Origin: Saccharospirillum mangrovi
GTDB lineage: Bacteria; Pseudomonadota; Gammaproteobacteria; Pseudomonadales; Natronospirillaceae
Direction of reading: 5' to 3'
NCBI RefSeq assembly: GCF_003367315.1
Contig: NZ_CP031415.1
Span: 2,850,001 to 2,914,000 of the forward strand
DNA: 64,000 nt
A program made the translations under genes and the position numbers. A model generated the notes under the pieces. It saw only the letters and a list, made by a program, of their open reading frames with translations, did not search any database and had not been told where the DNA came from. Numbering within the stretch: the first letter of the stretch is position 1; each line of letters starts with the position of its first letter. Below are positions 63,204-64,000 of this stretch, piece by piece.

Positions 63204-63664
63204 TGGTTCTTTTCCTTAGCACGGTTTTAAAAGAGGGGATTCCCTACCTGGAGCGCATCATAGAGATTATTTTTGTGGGGGGCTATCTTAAGGGGTTAGG
63301 GGTATTAGTTATGGGTTGGTCTATACCGAATTACTCACAACCACTTGTTGCGAGTTTATTAATAATAAAAAAGGCACCACAGTACTAGCGAAGAAGGCAA
63401 TAGGTGGATTATTCATTCGCAGAGAAAGCCTAGCTTTTCGGGCTTTTCATATCGTGAAAGACAAGCTGTCTTCGTTTGGTGAGGAAATGAAACGATTGCT
63501 GGGCATACTGTCTGTTGAACATACGGCGGTCATACAGACGCGGTTTCAAGAGTGGTCGCTTTCGCCAGCGGGAGGAGTGCCTCGGAGTACTGGCAATAAC
63601 TGTACGGCGACCTAGTATAAGAGCTACACTAAAATCACATTTCATAAAGAAATGGGTAAACCTG
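63204..63664 (+). other. A+T-rich interval with structured-RNA potential upstream of the reverse transcriptase
   Basis: About 460 bases without a convincing gene. A frame at 63316-63615 lacks a ribosome-binding site and resembles nothing. The base composition is clearly lower in G+C than cybB. Inverted repeats: AAAGCC/GGCTTT (about 63426-63447), GTCTGT/ACAGAC (63510-63539) and GGTCGC/GCGACC (63554-63612). This may be the promoter and non-coding RNA of the downstream reverse-transcriptase system. Confidence 0.45.
63510..63612 (+). ncRNA. Candidate structured ncRNA before the reverse transcriptase
   Basis: Two consecutive stems are visible: GTCTGT (63510-63515) with ACAGAC (63534-63539), and GGTCGCT (63554-63560) with GGCGACC (63606-63612). 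The second encloses a local CGCTTTCGCCAGCG hairpin and a GTAC...GTAC repeat. The element ends about 50 bases before the reverse transcriptase ATG. Retrons and several DRT systems encode an RNA in this position; the assignment here is inference. Confidence 0.4.
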
Positions 63665-64000
63665 ATGTTAGATCAAACCATTTCAAAGAGCTCTCTACGT
63701 AGCCACTGTTCTGCTGCGGACATATATAATTTCAAATTAGGGTGGAGCCTAGATGAACAGCTAGATTCATTAGAAGGCATCGCAAACAATATCAATAGCA
63801 ACGAATTCAAGTTTTCAAATTTCAAGTCGTTCTCAAGAAACGGCAAGGTAGTTTATAAGCCAGTAAAAGCTGAAGATTACTTTGCAGTAAAAATTGCAAA
63901 TCACCACTTAAAAAAAATATTTTCAGTAAAGCAAAGCGACCGACAAACACTCGTTAAACAACTAAAAATCCTTCTCCAGGAAAACACCCCTTTTAAACTG
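63665..64000 (+). CDS. Putative defence-associated reverse transcriptase, N-terminal part (cut by window end)
   Basis: An open frame of 112 codons from ATG 63665 to the window end, no stop. It begins MLDQTISKSSLRSHCSAADI. The segment VVYKPVKAEDYFAVKIANHH, then IFSVKQSDRQTLVKQLKILL and QENTPFKL, looks like the region just before the first catalytic motif of DRT/unknown-group (UG) bacterial reverse transcriptases, where xTPF is normally followed by a DIxxFYExI block. Codon use is A+T-rich, unlike neighbours. Catalytic YxDD lies outside the window, so class cannot be set; a DRT3a-like opening is possible. Confidence 0.6.
   Translation, partial: MLDQTISKSSLRSHCSAADIYNFKLGWSLDEQLDSLEGIANNINSNEFKFSNFKSFSRNGKVVYKPVKAEDYFAVKIANHHLKKIFSVKQSDRQTLVKQLKILLQENTPFKL

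Noticed and set aside
63316-63615. Possible 99-residue protein before the reverse transcriptase
   Set aside because: No ribosome-binding site or family resemblance; the same stretch is rich in inverted repeats, which fits a non-coding RNA better.
1-64000. CRISPR arrays, tRNA or rRNA genes and insertion sequences
   Set aside because: No regularly spaced repeats, cloverleaf sequences, rRNA segments or transposase genes were recognised by eye.

Overview
The window reads as chromosomal DNA of a free-living, polarly flagellated gammaproteobacterium. It carries FlgP/FlgT H-ring flagellar genes, chemoreceptors, TesB, UbiX, OpgGH and a Pho-regulated ugp operon. It is dense in genes and visibly G+C-rich over most of its length, with short leaders and many 4-base ATGA overlaps. 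A marine or halophilic Oceanospirillales-type host (for example Saccharospirillaceae) would fit. That placement is inference from gene content only; no rRNA or tRNA gene was found to anchor it.

Layout. 0-1.3 kb: flagellar flgP and a partial flgT (minus). 1.6-12.4 kb: housekeeping and small conserved genes (TraF-like outer-membrane protein, cca, pteridine reductase, YccF, TRIC-type channel, DUF2200, DUF4180, YHYH protein, queuosine-tRNA mannosyltransferase, ubiX, tesB, alkB, DUF305). 12.5-19.4 kb: phosphate and glycerophosphodiester acquisition, with a Pho box, ugpBAECQ and a Na/Pi cotransporter. 19.4-27.8 kb: a chemoreceptor remnant, an aldo/keto reductase, and an ABC-transporter operon for an unidentified sugar with a TIM-barrel epimerase and a Gfo/Idh/MocA dehydrogenase, divergent from a LacI regulator with two matching operators. 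27.9-32.6 kb: tandem periplasmic binding-protein-like genes, DUF2058, a chemoreceptor and an unknown protein. 32.8-44.9 kb: a complete rhizobial-type L-rhamnose locus (kinase, mutarotase, ABC importer and DeoR regulator on minus; bifunctional aldolase/dehydrogenase, isomerase and lactate dehydrogenase on plus). It can take rhamnose to DHAP and, through L-lactaldehyde and L-lactate, to pyruvate. 45-49.5 kb: a second copy of the unknown protein, two DUF1566 proteins, a homocysteine S-methyltransferase-like enzyme and a TetR regulator. 50-59 kb: a sulfatase-family membrane protein, FkbM methyltransferase, a second methyltransferase, a glycosyltransferase, then ribA-ribD(reductase)-MDR dehydrogenase-PTPS facing a CDP-alcohol phosphatidyltransferase plus flippase-like pair. 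59-63.2 kb: opgGH and cytochrome b561.

Two regions stand out. The first is the 52.4-59.0 kb cluster. It couples GTP cyclohydrolase II and a stand-alone RibD-type reductase to a PTPS homologue with an altered active site, and sits beside lipid-headgroup, glycosyl and methyl transferases. This looks like an uncharacterised GTP-derived pathway rather than riboflavin synthesis. The second is the right-hand edge, where base composition drops sharply after cytochrome b561. There a truncated open frame looks like the N-terminus of a DRT/unknown-group reverse transcriptase, preceded by about 450 bases with several potential RNA stems: probably the start of a defence island.

Regulatory signals seen directly include the Pho box, paired LacI-type operators, direct repeats before rhaD, transcription-attenuating hairpins inside the ugp and rhamnose operons, and a recurrent ACAACAA tract in the leaders of the sugar-catabolic genes.
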